Source: Anodontia alba | Lineage: Eukaryota; Mollusca; Bivalvia; Lucinida; Lucinidae | Length of the DNA stretch: 64,000 nucleotides | Assembly (NCBI GenBank): GCA_964016985.1 | Contig: OZ024830.1 | Location: 79,125,852 to 79,189,851, forward strand | Direction of reading: 5' to 3' | In this document: in pieces, positions 43,968 through 56,463 of the stretch | How the letters are laid out: every line of letters begins with the position of its first letter | How positions within the stretch are numbered: position 1 is the first letter of the stretch | Program-made: the position numbers and the translations under genes | Notes under the pieces: generated by a model | The model's database searches: none | Seen by the model: the letters and a program-made list of their open reading frames with translations, nothing else | What the model was told of the DNA's origin: nothing

Positions 43968-45524
43968 AGTAATGTACTTATTGTATACTAATATTATTAT
44001 ATGTTTATATTGTTTTTTTTTTTTTGTTTTTTTTTGTTTTTTTGTTGTTATTTTTTCTGTGTTGCACCACAGTTAGGGAACGCCTTTATGTACCAAAAGT
44101 TTATTGGTAGCTGAACCTATATCAGGGTTGTGAGGGTTGGCCGTTCAAAAAACAATGACCTGATGGTATGAAACTTTTTTCGTTCTCAACTCTGCTAATA
44201 AGTATGAAAATGCCAACAATAATTGACATTTCCATATTTATTAGGAGAGAATTTTTCATGTTCAGATATGTTAAGCAAGTAAGAATTTGTAATTATTAGT
44301 AATTTGAGATTTATTAGCGGGACATTTTAGGCTCAGCAGAGTTGAGCACGAAAAAAGTTTTATAACCTCGGGCTCAGGTTTAAGCCCTCGATATTAACCC
44401 TTATCCTGCGGAATAATTTAATTAGCCACACCCATTTCTGCCTTTCAGCCAATCAGATTACATCATATAATGTTTTTGTTCAAATTCACAAAGTGATTGA
44501 CAAACAGTGTAGATCCTGATGGATAAGGGTTAATTTTGACAGTAATGAATCGTATATCGGTGTTTTAAATTTCATATCGTTTGACCCTGTTTTGTGGTTA
44601 ATACAATACCAGCTGTCTTGGTAAATGCATCATTTCATTAGTATCTCTCATATAATCAACCCTCTTTAAGTTAACAATGCCAATGCTTTAAAACACATTA
44701 TAAACAACAAACACAGTTTAATGTAAAACAATCTGGGAATTAATGTTTACGTTGTAAAGAGGTTCTAATGTAGTGATGTTTTTTTTTTGTGTTTTTTTTT
44801 TTTTTTTCTTCTTCTTAAAAGATACAAAATAAATAAAAACTCGCTATAGATGAAGTCATAATAACTGAGCATATCAACTACAAGTTTTCATTTTAATCCA
44901 TTCAACGGGCCACCTATTGTTGTATCGATAAGAAAGACAGAAATATAACAATTATCCTGACATGCTTATATATTGCTTCACAAAACTATATTCAAAATGC
45001 TAGTATCAGATCAGACGCAGCCACCGCGGAATAGTTTGAGATTCCTTGATAACAAACTCGCAGAAGCCATTCAGTAAAAAAGATATGTCAAGCCTATATT
45101 GGCATTCTGTTCGCGATAGCATTTTCCCGAGGCTGGCTTAGCTCAGTTGGTATTCCGCGAGAGAAGCGACAAGTGGCGGAAAGTTTTTTTCCCGTTAATC
45201 GATGACTGTTATGCAGAGCAGAACACGGATAGAGAATATTTGGAGTGTATAAAACAGCTCTATGATACGGTTTATGTGGGTTTCGTTTCAATATTTGTAC
45301 AATGGCATTTTTATTGCTTGGCTGATAGATTCTGATAATTTTATTGTGAAGTATTGGAAATGCTGAACTCGTTTATGCTTAGCGTTACATAAAATGGGCA
45401 TTTGCAAACAGTGTAGACTTACATCAGACGCCACTGTACGTAGCATCTGATCAGAGTCTACGCTGTGTGCATTAAATGCAGGACTTTCCATAAAATAATA
45501 ATGAAAATAAACCAGATTTCCGTA

Positions 45525-45812
45525 ACGCTTAGCATGCTGTGTAAAAAATTCAACAGACTACATATTGGAATATTTTCTGTTTTTTTTTTTTTTTTTTTGT
45601 TTTTATTGTTTTTTTTTGTTTTTGTTTTTTTTTTTTTGTTTTTTTTTTTTGTTTTTTTTTTGTTTTTTTTTTCAGAAAAGAGCTTTTGACATTTCATGCA
45701 AATTTGAGACAATCCGATTGAAATTTCGAAACTTTTTTTACTGGGAAAAATGAGAAAACTATCATCAATCTGTTGTCTGTTGAATAAGCCCAGACCAGAC
45801 AGTGGTAAGGGA
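45525..45812 (+). mobile_element. Family B MITE, copy 7, with a T/G expansion
   Basis: Left end CGCTTAGCATGCTGTGTAAA, then a ~95-bp T-rich run with scattered G (45580-45673), then GACATTTCATGCAAATTTGAG and GGGAAAAATGAGAAAACTA. Confidence 0.7.
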
Positions 45813-45949
45813 TAAATTGAAAACAAAAGAGTAAAAAGATTGATTAAATAGTGAGGTTGAAGATTGCACTAGGCATTAATGAATTAACTTTCTAGGGGCC
45901 TAAAAAATCCCGGAGAAAAACATTTGAGTGTATATATTTTGGATTGTTG

Positions 45950-45957
45950 TATAAAAT
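45950..45957 (+). promoter_or_regulatory. Possible TATA box of the UNC93-like gene
   Basis: TATAAAAT lies 58 bases before the ATG at 46008, leaving room for a short 5' leader. A T-rich acceptor-like AACTTTCTAG ends at 45894, so an upstream non-coding exon is the alternative. Confidence 0.25.
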
Positions 45958-46007
45958 CATATAATAGAAAATAAAAAAAAATAAAGTGATAGAAAGAATA
46001 TTGAAAT

Positions 46008-47210
46008 ATGGCACACTGTCATATATCAGGTGACGAACGCTCGGACTCCAGTACCTTAACACGTGATCGACTTTGTATATATTCTACCCACATGGAACCA
46101 CATTATCCGGGTACTCCACGTGTCAGTATGACGTACTATCAGGGATCACCTCGTGTCAGCACAAGCTATCACCCGGCGTCAAATTCACAGCATAGTCTAA
46201 GTGACATTAATAGCTTAGGAAAGAATCGACGTCGAAGTACAATCCATTCTTATAATCTTGTTAATTATTATGCCTTACCTCAAGACCCAGCCACGTTACG
46301 CACAGTCCAGAAAATGAAAGAAGGGAAGGCACTGAAAAATGTGACAGTATTAGGACTTGCTTTTATGTTCGTGCATACGGCATTCGTTTCTGTTCTTAGT
46401 CTACAAAGTATTATGAACCCAGAAGGATGGGTTGGGTTGGTGTCTATAAGCTGTATATACGCTACCACTGTCATTTCTTGCATGATGGCGCCTTGGATAA
46501 TAGACAAAATATCCACCAAATGGACTATGGTCGTAGCATTCGTCTTGTTTACAGGCTACTTCGCAGGGAATTTTTATCCGAAAGACTTTATGCTCATACC
46601 CCTGGGACTCACCCTGGGCCTACTGGGCGGCCCACTGATGAGCGCCCAGGCAACTTTCATTACTACACTTGCTCTGACATACGCTCAACATTCACGCATA
46701 ATCGATCAAGATGCTGTTATTAACAAATACATGGGGATATTCTGTGGATTTTATCGCAGTAGTTATATCTGGGGAAATCTCATTACAACACTTGTGCTTG
46801 CGAACAATCAAACTCTAAGCGCTTCCAGTTTCAACATTTCATATAACTCAAACCATTCAATAATTCCAACCTGTGGTGCTTCTGTTTGCGGTGTTAGTAC
46901 ATTAGAAGACGATCTAGACAAGTACGATGTCACTCATAACATGTTTGATACAGAAATTCCTGAAACTACGAAATACATGCTTCTCAGTATTTATCTGGGC
47001 TGCGGAATTATGGGCGTGGTCATTCTTATGTCTCTGCTGGACAAAGACGCCATTGGATCGAAGAGTCTCAATGCAGAGGTCCAAATAACCACGAAAGAGT
47101 TATTCCTGTCAACAATCAAAATGCTGAAAGATTCCCGTTGTCAGCTGCTGATACCCCTAGTCCTATTTGTCGGCCTAGAGCAGGGATTTATATTTGGTGA
47201 TTTCACAAAA
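46008..47210 (+). CDS. UNC93A-like: UNC-93-like membrane protein (UNC93A type), first coding exon
   Basis: This is a 401-codon exon. ATG at 46008 is the first possible start, because TGA stands in frame at 46002. The exon ends ...FGDFTK with a strong donor GTAAGT at 47211 in phase 0. Residues 1-105 are a polar cytoplasmic tail with a small repeat, GTPRVSMTYYQ / GSPRVSTSYHP (about 35-56). Membrane segments follow at about 110-132, 140-163, 172-190, 194-222, 240-265, 322-343 and 379-396. The loop 266-320 carries glycosylation sites NQT, NIS and NHS plus two Cys. KALKNVTVLGLAFMFVHTAF and GLEQGFIFGDFTK are typical of UNC93A/UNC-93 proteins, which have 11-12 membrane segments and a major-facilitator-like fold. 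Worm UNC-93 is known to regulate a potassium channel; UNC93A function is poorly defined. Here only about the first seven segments are encoded; the rest must lie downstream and was not found. Family assignment is firm, orthology less so. Confidence 0.88.
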
Positions 47211-48342
47211 GTAAGTATCTAAGCCCATTTATATCAGAATATCGTAATTGATGTCTTAAAACTTGACTGTTAGATGAAGAGAATAATTTGACAGATTGTT
47301 CGCCAATTTTGAAAAGGGAGATAACTTTTATGACTTTATGCTTGCTTTCCTGTACATCACTTCCTTTCCGAAAATAGGTCTTCTCTAAAAGTAACGAGAG
47401 TTCTCCGAGACGGAGCAAATATTTTTCTTTTAGAACAGATCCTTTTTCAGAAAAGAGTTAAAACAGTTTACAGTTTTGACAGAGTGGACTTTCTTGCATA
47501 GATTCCCCTTAAATCTTTTTATACCTGGATCTCTTCATTGAACTCTTCCAACATGACTGTTGGAAGGCTACACTACCTTTTATATTACGTTAATACGCTT
47601 GGAATTTATACCTATATGTATTCGAAGATAATATATAGAGAAATCAGAAATATGCATGGGTTTACTTTAAAAAGCGAATTTTCAGACAATTGTTGTTTTA
47701 AACCAGATTTTCGTTTGTTTATTATTTCTGTCAATGGTTTGTACTGCAAAAAGGTATCTTAATGAACTAATAACTTATTATGCAGGTACTCGTTTGCAGC
47801 GCCACACAGAGGAATGTAAAAATATCCACACCATATGCTTTCTTGTTTGTTTTCTTCGCTTGAGTACTTGAGAATGTTATACATTGTAGCTGTAAGAATT
47901 TCTGGCTTTAACATTTTAATATTATTATTAACGGTTTGCATTCTAAAAAAAAAAAATATCTTAATGAGCTTATAGCATATTGTTGGTACTCGTCTGCAGT
48001 GCTTTACATAGAGAATATAAAAATATTCAACACCATTTGATTTCATGTTTATTTTATTTTATTATTTTTTTATTCGCTACAGAACTTGTGAAAGTTATGC
48101 TTTGTAACTGTAAGAATTTCTGGCCTTTAAACTTGTTATTATACAAAGCAATCAACTGAGCATTAGAATGTGCATTATAATATTCTCAGGTTGTTCTCGT
48201 TTTTGACTGAGCAAAGTTTTCTGTTCTAGCAGTCAAGTGTTTGTATTTCTTAGGTTGAACTTGCGTTTCAAAGCTACATATACCTATGAGTATAGACACA
48301 TAGACACCAAACCTCGATTCTGGTAACTTTGTGCACGTATTT
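47211..48342 (+). other. Start of the presumed UNC93-like intron
   Basis: It opens with GTAAGTATCT. It contains a family N copy (47310-47470) and a diverged local duplication (TTATGCAGGTACTCGTTTGC at 47778 and TATTGTTGGTACTCGTCTGC at 47978). No exon matching the missing UNC-93 half is visible. Confidence 0.45.
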
Positions 48343-48600
48343 CATCACGAAAACATACCTATATAATTTTGACCTCCTTAAACCCCACTGTTATATAGTA
48401 AAACTGGGGTTTGCAGGCGTATAGATTAATTTCTTATTTCTGCTCAAAAACATAGATTGTGAGTACTCCTTAGAACCGCCTCGCCGAGGCGGTTCTAACA
48501 AATACCTAGAATCTTTTTTTTCTGAGCAAAAATATGAAAACTATCAGAGTTGTTTGATTTGAAAATGTGCAGTTTTGGAAATAGGCGTGTTTTTCGTGAT
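48343..48600 (-). mobile_element. MITE-A copy 13 (reverse)
   Basis: Full length, with a decayed left arm. Confidence 0.88.
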
Positions 48601-49049
48601 ATGTTTATTTTTAAAGATCTTTGATAGCAGGTTATAACTGTTAGATAAGTGGCCACGCCTATGAGAAATGTGTATTTCATAGACATAGCTGTAGATAGGT
48701 TGCTTTCTTCAACAAAAGTATTGATATTGTATCGGGTCTCCCTGGCGAGCCGCAAAAATAGGAGCTATGCTAATGACACATCAAGTACGGGAATCATAAC
48801 GAACCAAGCTTAAGCGGAAGTAACTGCCAAAACTGGTGACATAGTAGTCGTGCATCTGATAACACATAGAATATAATAAAATAAGTTATTATCCAATCTT
48901 GTCCTCTTTAGGGTGTACTATTAGCCCATATGTGCCTAGCGTTCCATAAAAATATTGTGGCAAACAGTTTAGACCAAGATCAGACTATGCACGGCGCGGT
49001 CTGATCTAGATCTACACTGTTTAAGGTGCAGAAATCTCTATAATAAGTG

Positions 49050-49051
<2 letters not shown>

Positions 49052-49133
<82 letters not shown>
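49052..49133. repeat. (AC)n microsatellite
   Basis: About 41 uninterrupted AC units. Confidence 0.98.
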
Positions 49134-49135
<2 letters not shown>

Positions 49136-49638
49136 TCAGACACCCTTTAACGCTGAAATGGACCCATCAAAAGAGTATCTTTACTGTAATTAAAATGAAG
49201 GCATTCCATTGTCGAATCAGCTAATACTAGCCCAGGACTCCCTATCTAGTGATCAGCTCTAGTCAAATTGTTGAAAAAAACTCACAGGTAATAGTAACCG
49301 TCAAGAAGCATAGTCCGTGGTACTTATTATTTGAGTACATGTCAGAGATTAATTAAACCAGTTCGGAGTGAACCAAAATTCGGAAAGTAACTGGAGTCTT
49401 TCAGGTAAGTTCAATGAATGAATCTTGTTGCATATGCATTCATGTGCGTTATAAGCGTCATAAGCATACAAGCAATTGTTAAAGCTAAACGATCCGCTAG
49501 CTAAAAAAAGCTAATACATGCACGTGTTTCCTATTTCTTCTGGACAACATATGATGTGGATACACATTAGAAGCACCTCACAGACACGCTTCTAATATGT
49601 ACGCACAACATATGTTTTTGTGCTTAATATACTTTTAT

Positions 49639-49916
49639 CATTACGAAAACGTGCCTATTCAAATATACTGAAAATTTTACCACCAAAAAATGAAAATATT
49701 CAGATAAAAAATTCTTATATTTTTTATACTTCTGCTCAAAACATAGATTGTGGGTACTCGTTAGAACCGCCTCGTCGAGGCGGTTCTAACGAGTACCCAC
49801 AATCTATGCTTTGAGCAGAAATAAGAAAAATAATCCATACCCCTGTAAACCCCAGTTTTACTATATAAAAGTGGGGTTTAACGGGGTCAAAATTTTATAG
49901 GCATGTTTTCGTGATG
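49639..49916 (+). mobile_element. MITE-A copy 14 (forward)
   Basis: Full length. Core perfect around GCCTCGTCGAGGC. A good reference copy. Confidence 0.92.
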
Positions 49917-49969
49917 TATGCACTCATCAACATACATTTTATGTAGAGGAACATGAAAACATCATACAG

Positions 49970-50115
49970 ATATTGACTATTGAGTCATTGAATACGATGT
50001 GATATCAACTAGAGATAAACAATATTGACCGAGGCGATAGCCGATGTTTTATATTCGTATTCTTCGGTAAATATCAAATCATATTCAATGACTCAATAGT
50101 CAACAATTGTTTACT
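49970..50115. mobile_element. Hairpin element, unnamed
   Basis: TTGACTATTGAGTCATTGAAT... pairs with ...ATTCAATGACTCAATAGTCAA. Inner pairs GATGTGATAT and ATATCAAATC flank CCGAGGCGATAGCCG. Confidence 0.6.
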
Positions 50116-50440
50116 ATATACCCATTGAACAGACTGATAATTTTTCCAAAATACATTCTTTCACGCGATGTTCTAATTTCAAGTACACATACATATATTC
50201 AATGGGGGGAAACGCCGAGCCAGAAAACATCAGAAATATTCACTGAAAACTGCTCTCAGCCAATGAAAGACTTTTTTCAGTCATAGAACGATATAGTGTA
50301 GCTTGTTAACTATCCTATTTAGAAATATGGAAGCCAAGGCATTTCACCCTAACATGTGGCGAATGAGGAAGAGTCTGTTTATTAAGCCTAATAAGCACAT
50401 TATGACATGTTTATGCAGTAAAATGGTTGATAGAAGTAAC

Positions 50441-50472
<32 letters not shown>

Positions 50473-50478
50473 GAAGTT

Positions 50479-50795
50479 CATTTAGAAAACACGCCTATTC
50501 AAAATTTCACCTCCAAAAATGGAAACTTTTCAGATAAAAAATTTTGATACGTATTCCTGCTCAAAACATAGATTGTTGGTACTCATTAGAACGGCCTCGG
50601 CGAGGCTGTTCTAACGAGTACCCGCAATCTATGTTTTTTTAGCAAAATAAGAAAAATAATGTTTACCCCTGTAAACCTCAGTTTTACTGTAAACCTCAGT
50701 GTGATACACCCTTGACTTTTCTCTTACCTTTTTTTACTATATAAAAGTGGGGTTTAATGGGGTCAAAATTATATACTAGGCGTATTTTCGTGATG
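50479..50795 (+). mobile_element. MITE-A copy 15 (forward), with a 40-bp insert
   Basis: The left end is decayed (CATTTAGAAAACACGCC). An insert (GTGATACACCCTTGACTTTT...) and a repeated GTAAACCTCAGT sit in the small hairpin. Confidence 0.87.
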
Positions 50796-50826
50796 TGGTT
50801 TAAATACTTATGAAAATCACCCTTAT

Positions 50827-51103
50827 CATCACGAAAACATACCTATATAATTTTGACCCCCTTAAACCCCACTTTTATATAGTAAAACTGGGGTTTACAG
50901 GGGTATACATTATTTTTCTTATTTCTGCTCAAAACATAGATTGTGGTACTCGTTAGAACCGCCTCGCCGAGGCGGTTCTAACGAGTACCCACAATCTATG
51001 TTTTGAGCAGAAATATGAAAAAAATATTAGAATTTTAATCTGAAATTTTCAGTTTTTGGTGGTGAAATTTTCAGTATATTTGAATAGGCGTGTTTTCGTA
51101 ATG
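50827..51103 (-). mobile_element. MITE-A copy 16 (reverse)
   Basis: Full length and close to consensus. It lies in opposite orientation to copy 15 with 31 bp between. Confidence 0.92.
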
Positions 51104-52817
51104 TAATGTAGACAACTACATATTGCTGTTTTTACTGTACATGTATATTACAGGGAAACGGAAAAAGGGGTACACATTACATAGATTGGTTAATATATTA
51201 TGGTAACTGATCAGTGGTACATGTTTTCTACTGAAATTCAATGGTCAGATATATGAAGTTAAAGCTGTTCCTCATTTTTAACTCTTTTTACGCTAAACTT
51301 AAATATTAGCTTATTATATTGTATATAATTTGTTACTTTTCCAAACAACGGACTTGACTTTTCGTGGAAAGATAAGAAAAATATGTATCATTTGTTGTCT
51401 GCAATTTTTGTCATCAGCGTACAAAGGGCTTAAATGTAGAGTTATATGCATGATACTAGATACATCTTTTAGAAATGACCATAACAACTTTATCAGTTCC
51501 TTGCTCGGATGGAATTTTGCGTGGCTACACAATACACTATACAGTTTGCAAAACGTTTGTCCACAAAATCTATTTTATATCTGACAAAAACACAACAGAA
51601 TGTTCATACCACCTGTTCGTTGAATATTTTTTCTGGCATGAAACCATCTTGTTATCGTAAAATACAACATCATTAAAAGATACCTTTAGATCCTTTATAA
51701 TATATTAACCTTCCGTAAATAAATCGACCTTATGACATCTGGGTCCAAAGTAAACCTAAATCTGTGTGTGCCTCCGCGCACTCTGATAAAGGCTAACAAT
51801 GTGTGGATTTTGAAAACGGTATTCGTGACCAAAGAGCTTAGATCCTAAACTCTGGTTAGAAAGTACCAGTTGACTGATGTCCGTCTACATAACAAATACG
51901 CCAGCAGTTAATTTCTGTCTGGTATGGCATACATTTTGTTCTGTCTAGTGCAGTACATGTTATTAGTTTATTGAACGAAATTATTGTTTCATAAACTAGG
52001 AGATAATACACGTCAGCTTATAATTTATTGACTAGTTCTTGGAGTACAAAATGCAAATAGGCAAGCAACGGAATTTTTATTGCGTTTATCTCCATGTAAT
52101 TGTTGTCTTCGTTAATCAGTTAATGAGTTTCTGAAAATGAATTCAGTAGCTAAAAGATAGTTATATGTGTTTCATTATGAGCTGTGGGCCCTTATTACCT
52201 ATGTGGACAGCTAAAACCCAGATCTGACTGCGCTTCCGTCAGCCACTTAAGGGGAATTTATGCATTTTCATGTGAGACTGCTCTGTCAAAGTTGAACAAC
52301 CTCCCTTCTGTAAAGGGGTTTACTCCGAAAAGAAAGAATGTGCTTCCTTGGTAGCATTTATTTTTTTCTTTTAGAACAGACGCCTTTTCAGAAGGGTATT
52401 ATTGTGTTGTAGGCAAACAGGAAGTCACAAAAGCCATCCCCTTTTTCAAAATGGCAGAATAAACAATAAAGTGTAACTATAAAGTGCTTTTAAGAAGCAT
52501 TAACAGCCTATATCCAGGGTGAGCAAATGCCCTGATAATATCACATGAATTTCTTTAATATGAAATAAAGGCACTTCTTGTTGATGCAAGCACACACAAC
52601 CAACCATTTTTTTTTCTTTTCTGATATGTATAAGATTTGGCAGTAGTTTGTTTACAAACAAATTTGGCCTCTCGCGCCGGGGTTAACTGAAGTCACGTGA
52701 TACGTTCGGTTGTTTAAATTCAGCAGAGCTTATATTTATTCAAAACCAACCTTAAACTTGTTTATCAATAATTAGCTCTCATTTTCAGCCGATTAATCGT
52801 TTATTGGTCTGCACCCT
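51104..52817. other. Intronic or intergenic, no gene
   Basis: It holds a decayed family B-like stretch at about 51330-51430 and a family N copy at 52300-52450. CACGTG at about 52694 is a single E-box-like word before the frame at 52818. Confidence 0.35.
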
Positions 52818-53198
52818 GTGATGCTAAATTATGACGAACGAGATAAAACGAAGTTTGCAACGAGATTCCATACGAGATTCGGATGCCTAAGTATGTTTGA
52901 CAGCCTTTCTACTGTAATGCGTGTGTTTGCTATAATTTCTTACCCCTTTCCCACTCACCTTGTTTCCCCGATTTTACTGTTTAAACTTGCGGGTTTGCCT
53001 GAATTCCGTTTAAACGAAGTATTTCTTTTGAATGGTTGTGTCCATGTCGATGAGTTTATGGTTTTGTCTATGTCGATGAGAGAAGTTTCTGTTCAAATCG
53101 CGCGAATCTGCAGTCTGGAATGGGTCTCGCTGTTACAGTATGAGAGTAGGACCTTTTTCTTGCGTTTCATAATAAACACTGAATGCACGTTACTGTAA
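52818..53198 (+). CDS. Open reading frame of 126 codons, unknown
   Basis: It starts MMLNYDERDKTKFATRFH and ends ...NTECTLL with a TAA. It has one internal repeat (VDEFMVLSMSMRE from GTCGATGAG words). There is no recognised domain, signal peptide or clear splice site. The codon content is not obviously random and the sequence is not in a repeat. Within the presumed intron of the UNC93-like gene it could be a small separate gene or chance. Confidence 0.22.
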   Translation: MMLNYDERDKTKFATRFHTRFGCLSMFDSLSTVMRVFAIISYPFPTHLVSPILLFKLAGLPEFRLNEVFLLNGCVHVDEFMVLSMSMREVSVQIARICSLEWVSLLQYESRTFFLRFIINTECTLL

Positions 53199-54039
53199 TT
53201 ATATAGTTTTGTTTATTAGACATAAAACAGCATCGCAGATGAAATTGAATCAGACAAAATTACCTGTGAACAGTGAAACGGGAAACCGACCCGTACGTGC
53301 AACAGTAGCAAAAGTACATGGAAATCAATATATAGAAACAACAGACTTCCGGGTTCCGTACAAACTAATAAATTCAAATATATAAATACCATTTGAGCCA
53401 AAGAAATATACCGAGAATTGCAAATCCGATAAACATCGGAGTGCGATAGCACGAGTTTATTTATAGAATTGCAAGTCTCGAAGGAAGATTAAGTCATGTA
53501 CTTAACTCTAAATTATCTTACTTATATATTGTAATTCTGATGTTGTTTTTGTTTTTCCTCTCTAAGCGTAGTACGGTTCCATCGGACCTCTTTTCTCACT
53601 CTAGGAAGGTGGTACTGAATATTTCCTGCAGGAAGTACTTCTCTTTTCTTATGAAACTGCTTTTTATATATATATCCACCGAAGCAAACGTTATCCAGAT
53701 GCATATTTATGCATATGTAAATTGCATTCATCAATAGAATGTGGATTTTTTTTACTATCCTCCAATGCACATAAAATGGCATACGTCGTTGCACCTGACA
53801 GATATTGCTACTGATTTATGAGATCCAGCGTGGAACTAAATACGCTCGTAATGCAAATCTTGCATTCTTTCATTCCATTATCAAAGCGCAAGGACTATAA
53901 CGCCGTTAAAACCATGTCAATTGTTTCCTGTTTTTACTCTCTGAGGACAGATAGATTTCGAGAAACACACTGAGAGCAAAATACGTGCTTGTAAAATTTG
54001 TCTGTCGCTTGGCATGTTAAATTTAAACGTTAACAAATA

Positions 54040-54295
54040 GCATACGTGCCGTGCCATACGAAAACGGGTTTTCGGGCATCTGCGGAAAGCGAATGTCCAG
54101 ATCAGACTGCGCATGCGCGCAGTCTGATCAGGGCATTGGCTATCCGCAAACTCAATCATAGGATACTAGAGAATGATTCGATGTTGAGCAATGCCCGGAT
54201 GAGACTTTGTGCATGTGATGTATGATGTAAATCTGCACATTGTGCGCATGCTCGAAGACATTGTTTCGCTGGACGATGCCCATATAATATTTCTT
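54040..54295 (+). repeat. Family F element
   Basis: GGAAAGCGAATGTCCAGATC, a paired CAGACTGCGCATGCGCGCAGTCTG and a distal GCGCATGCTCGAAGAC. Confidence 0.6.
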
Positions 54296-54384
54296 TGAAC
54301 ATGGGTCTGATATTTTGTTTTTAGCAAATTCTTTCCTTATGCAAAATATTGTCTGAAGAGAATAAAGAAATTGATCACATGCTC

Positions 54385-54625
54385 CATGTCAAGCGAAACA
54401 GTGCCTTCGAACATGCTCAAAACGCGCAGATTTAGATCATCCTGCGTATGTGCAAAGTATCATCCGGGTCTTTGCTCTCAATTGATACATTTGTATCCAA
54501 TGATTCTGTTAGCGGTGAGTGAATGTGCTGATCAGTCTGCGGGAATGCACAGGCTGATACGGGCTTTCGTTGTCCGCATATGCCAGCAGACACATTTTCG
54601 CTTGGCGCGGCCCACAAATAAATTT
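54385..54625 (-). repeat. Family F element, opposite orientation
   Basis: CATGTCAAGCGAAACAGTGCC, CATGCTCAAAACGCG and TTCGCTTGGCGCGGCCCA. It forms an inverted pair with the copy about 90 bp upstream. Confidence 0.55.
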
Positions 54626-54750
54626 GATATTTCTAATTTCACCTTAGAATACTGAGGTTTAGTAAAGTACCGAGAATATTATGCTACATGTACTGCTAAG
54701 CTCACTCTAAGCATACGTCTGTTTCTTGATGGTAATACTGCATTCAAATA

Positions 54751-55083
54751 CAGTCGAACCTCGTTATCTCGAACTCGTTTATTTCGAATTACTGCTTATC
54801 TCGAAGTGAAAAGTTGGTCCCTGTTTTAACATGAAACTATGACAACAGGTTACAAAATAATGTGGAAAAGAGGAGAAATTGCTCCTAAGGAACAATTTCT
54901 CCTCTTTTCCACAATATTTTCAGTATATCTCTATTTTAAGGAGTCAAATTACATATTCATTTGTGAAATGTGGTTGTTAGATTTATCTTTTTCCTCAGTT
55001 CTGCAAATCTGATATGTCGAGATACGGATATCTCGAAGTATTTCAAAGAGTCCCTTGGACTTCGAGATAACGAGAGTCGACTG
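54751..55083 (+). mobile_element. Family C copy 4
   Basis: CAGTCGAACCTCGTTATCTC ... ATAACGAGAGTCGACTG, with TA on both sides. Core AATGTGGAAAAGAGGAG and complement. Confidence 0.85.
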
Positions 55084-55372
55084 TATTAGTATACTGACTG
55101 TTAATGGTCATGACAGATTCCGTCTCAAGAGTCGTGGACTGCACTAGATTGTCCCAGACTAAAATGCGCATTCACAGCAGTTTATGCGGAGCTCGTATAG
55201 TTTTAAACTCTATGTATATTACGTACTGTACAGGTGTCATGATTAGTTATCAATCTTGATTTGGAATGCATTTGTTTTTTGATAAGCAGGCAACATTTAG
55301 CTGCATGTTAGATTGCCTTAAATGAAACAATAAAAAAAAGGCTTGCTAGAATAAATCAACTTCAAAACGATT

Positions 55373-55640
55373 GGCTTTGGAAACAAAGAACACACTACAT
55401 ATTAGAAAATGAGAGTCTTGGTTTTACTGAGTCTCTTCATAAGCAATAATGAAGTTTGCAACACTGTTTATGTCCTCTAGCGTATACATGAGATGAACTC
55501 CATTTTCAAATATACCACAATGGGCCCAATGATCCCAAAGGAAATGAAATATAATCTGCTCTATGGTGATGTACGGGAAGACGTTCCACCGTCGCCACGC
55601 GGCACTAACACCAGCTGCAGTGTAGTAAAATAAACGTCAA
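55373..55640 (-). repeat. Family D copy (reverse)
   Basis: GAAACAAAGAACACACTACA, CCCAATGATCCCAAAGGAAA and GTACGGGAAGACGTTCCACC are in reversed family order, ending ACACCAGCTGCAGT. Confidence 0.65.
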
Positions 55641-56011
55641 AAAAATGCCTTTAAAAACAAAGAGCGCACTACAAAGAAGATTCTGAAATTAGATGACCTG
55701 TTAATGTATAATTCCGTTTCCAAGCGGAAAAATATACAGAATGGACTACATATAATACCAGTTCGTCGAAACTTTCTGTTGTTTTAAGTTAAAATAAATA
55801 AATATACTTAATCGATTTTACTACATGTGTATCCTATATATTTTGTTATCTACTATAATTAATAAGCAAGGTATTTGGCATAAAAATGCAATTAGTTTTA
55901 TCATGTAATTAAACAGGCAGACCGTTTACTACATTGTTCATTTCCAGATGTTATTAACTCTGCAGCAAATGCTGCAAAATGCAGCGATGAAACATCTAAG
56001 CCCAGTTGTTC

Positions 56012-56222
56012 AAAGCATCCTTAGCTTTACGGGCTCGTTAGTGATCATAATGTTAACTGTTTTGCTAAGTACAATAACTTATTCACAGGTATTTTTGCTG
56101 AAAAAATGTGAGTAGCTTTTCACATTGTTCCAACTGAAATATCTGCGTACATGCCATATTTAAAGATCAAAGTTTTAACGATACGTTAACTAACAACTTC
56201 GGTAGTTTTGAACAACTGGGCC
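56012..56222. mobile_element. Family I element
   Basis: CCCAGTTGTTCAAA at the left and TTTTGAACAACTGGGCCC at the right, with ACGTTAACTAACAACTTC inside. Such GGGCCCAGTTGTTCAAA ends are common in mollusc MITEs. Confidence 0.7.
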
Positions 56223-56429
56223 CTGGTCTTTTGAGCCGCGTCATACTGAAGCATATACGGCCAGCAGTAGGCCAGAACAGGCTGCAAATTTGTGCAGTCT
56301 AATTGGGACTTGCCCCAGTGTGCTTTCAGAATAAATGAATAGGTCAGAGGACTGGAAATGTCTTGATATGCACGGTTGATTCTAATGACTACCAATAACA
56401 TATTATTTGTGCAGAAATCGGCAAAAACA

Positions 56430-56463
<34 letters not shown>

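Noticed and set aside
45131..45200. tRNA-like start GGCTTAGCTCAGTTGG
   Set aside because: A good A box, but no B box GGTTCGAATCC or foldable arms follow. At most a tRNA or SINE relic.
46280..46723. Overlapping frames inside the UNC93-like exon on both strands
   Set aside because: Shadows of the real reading frame. They lack family similarity.
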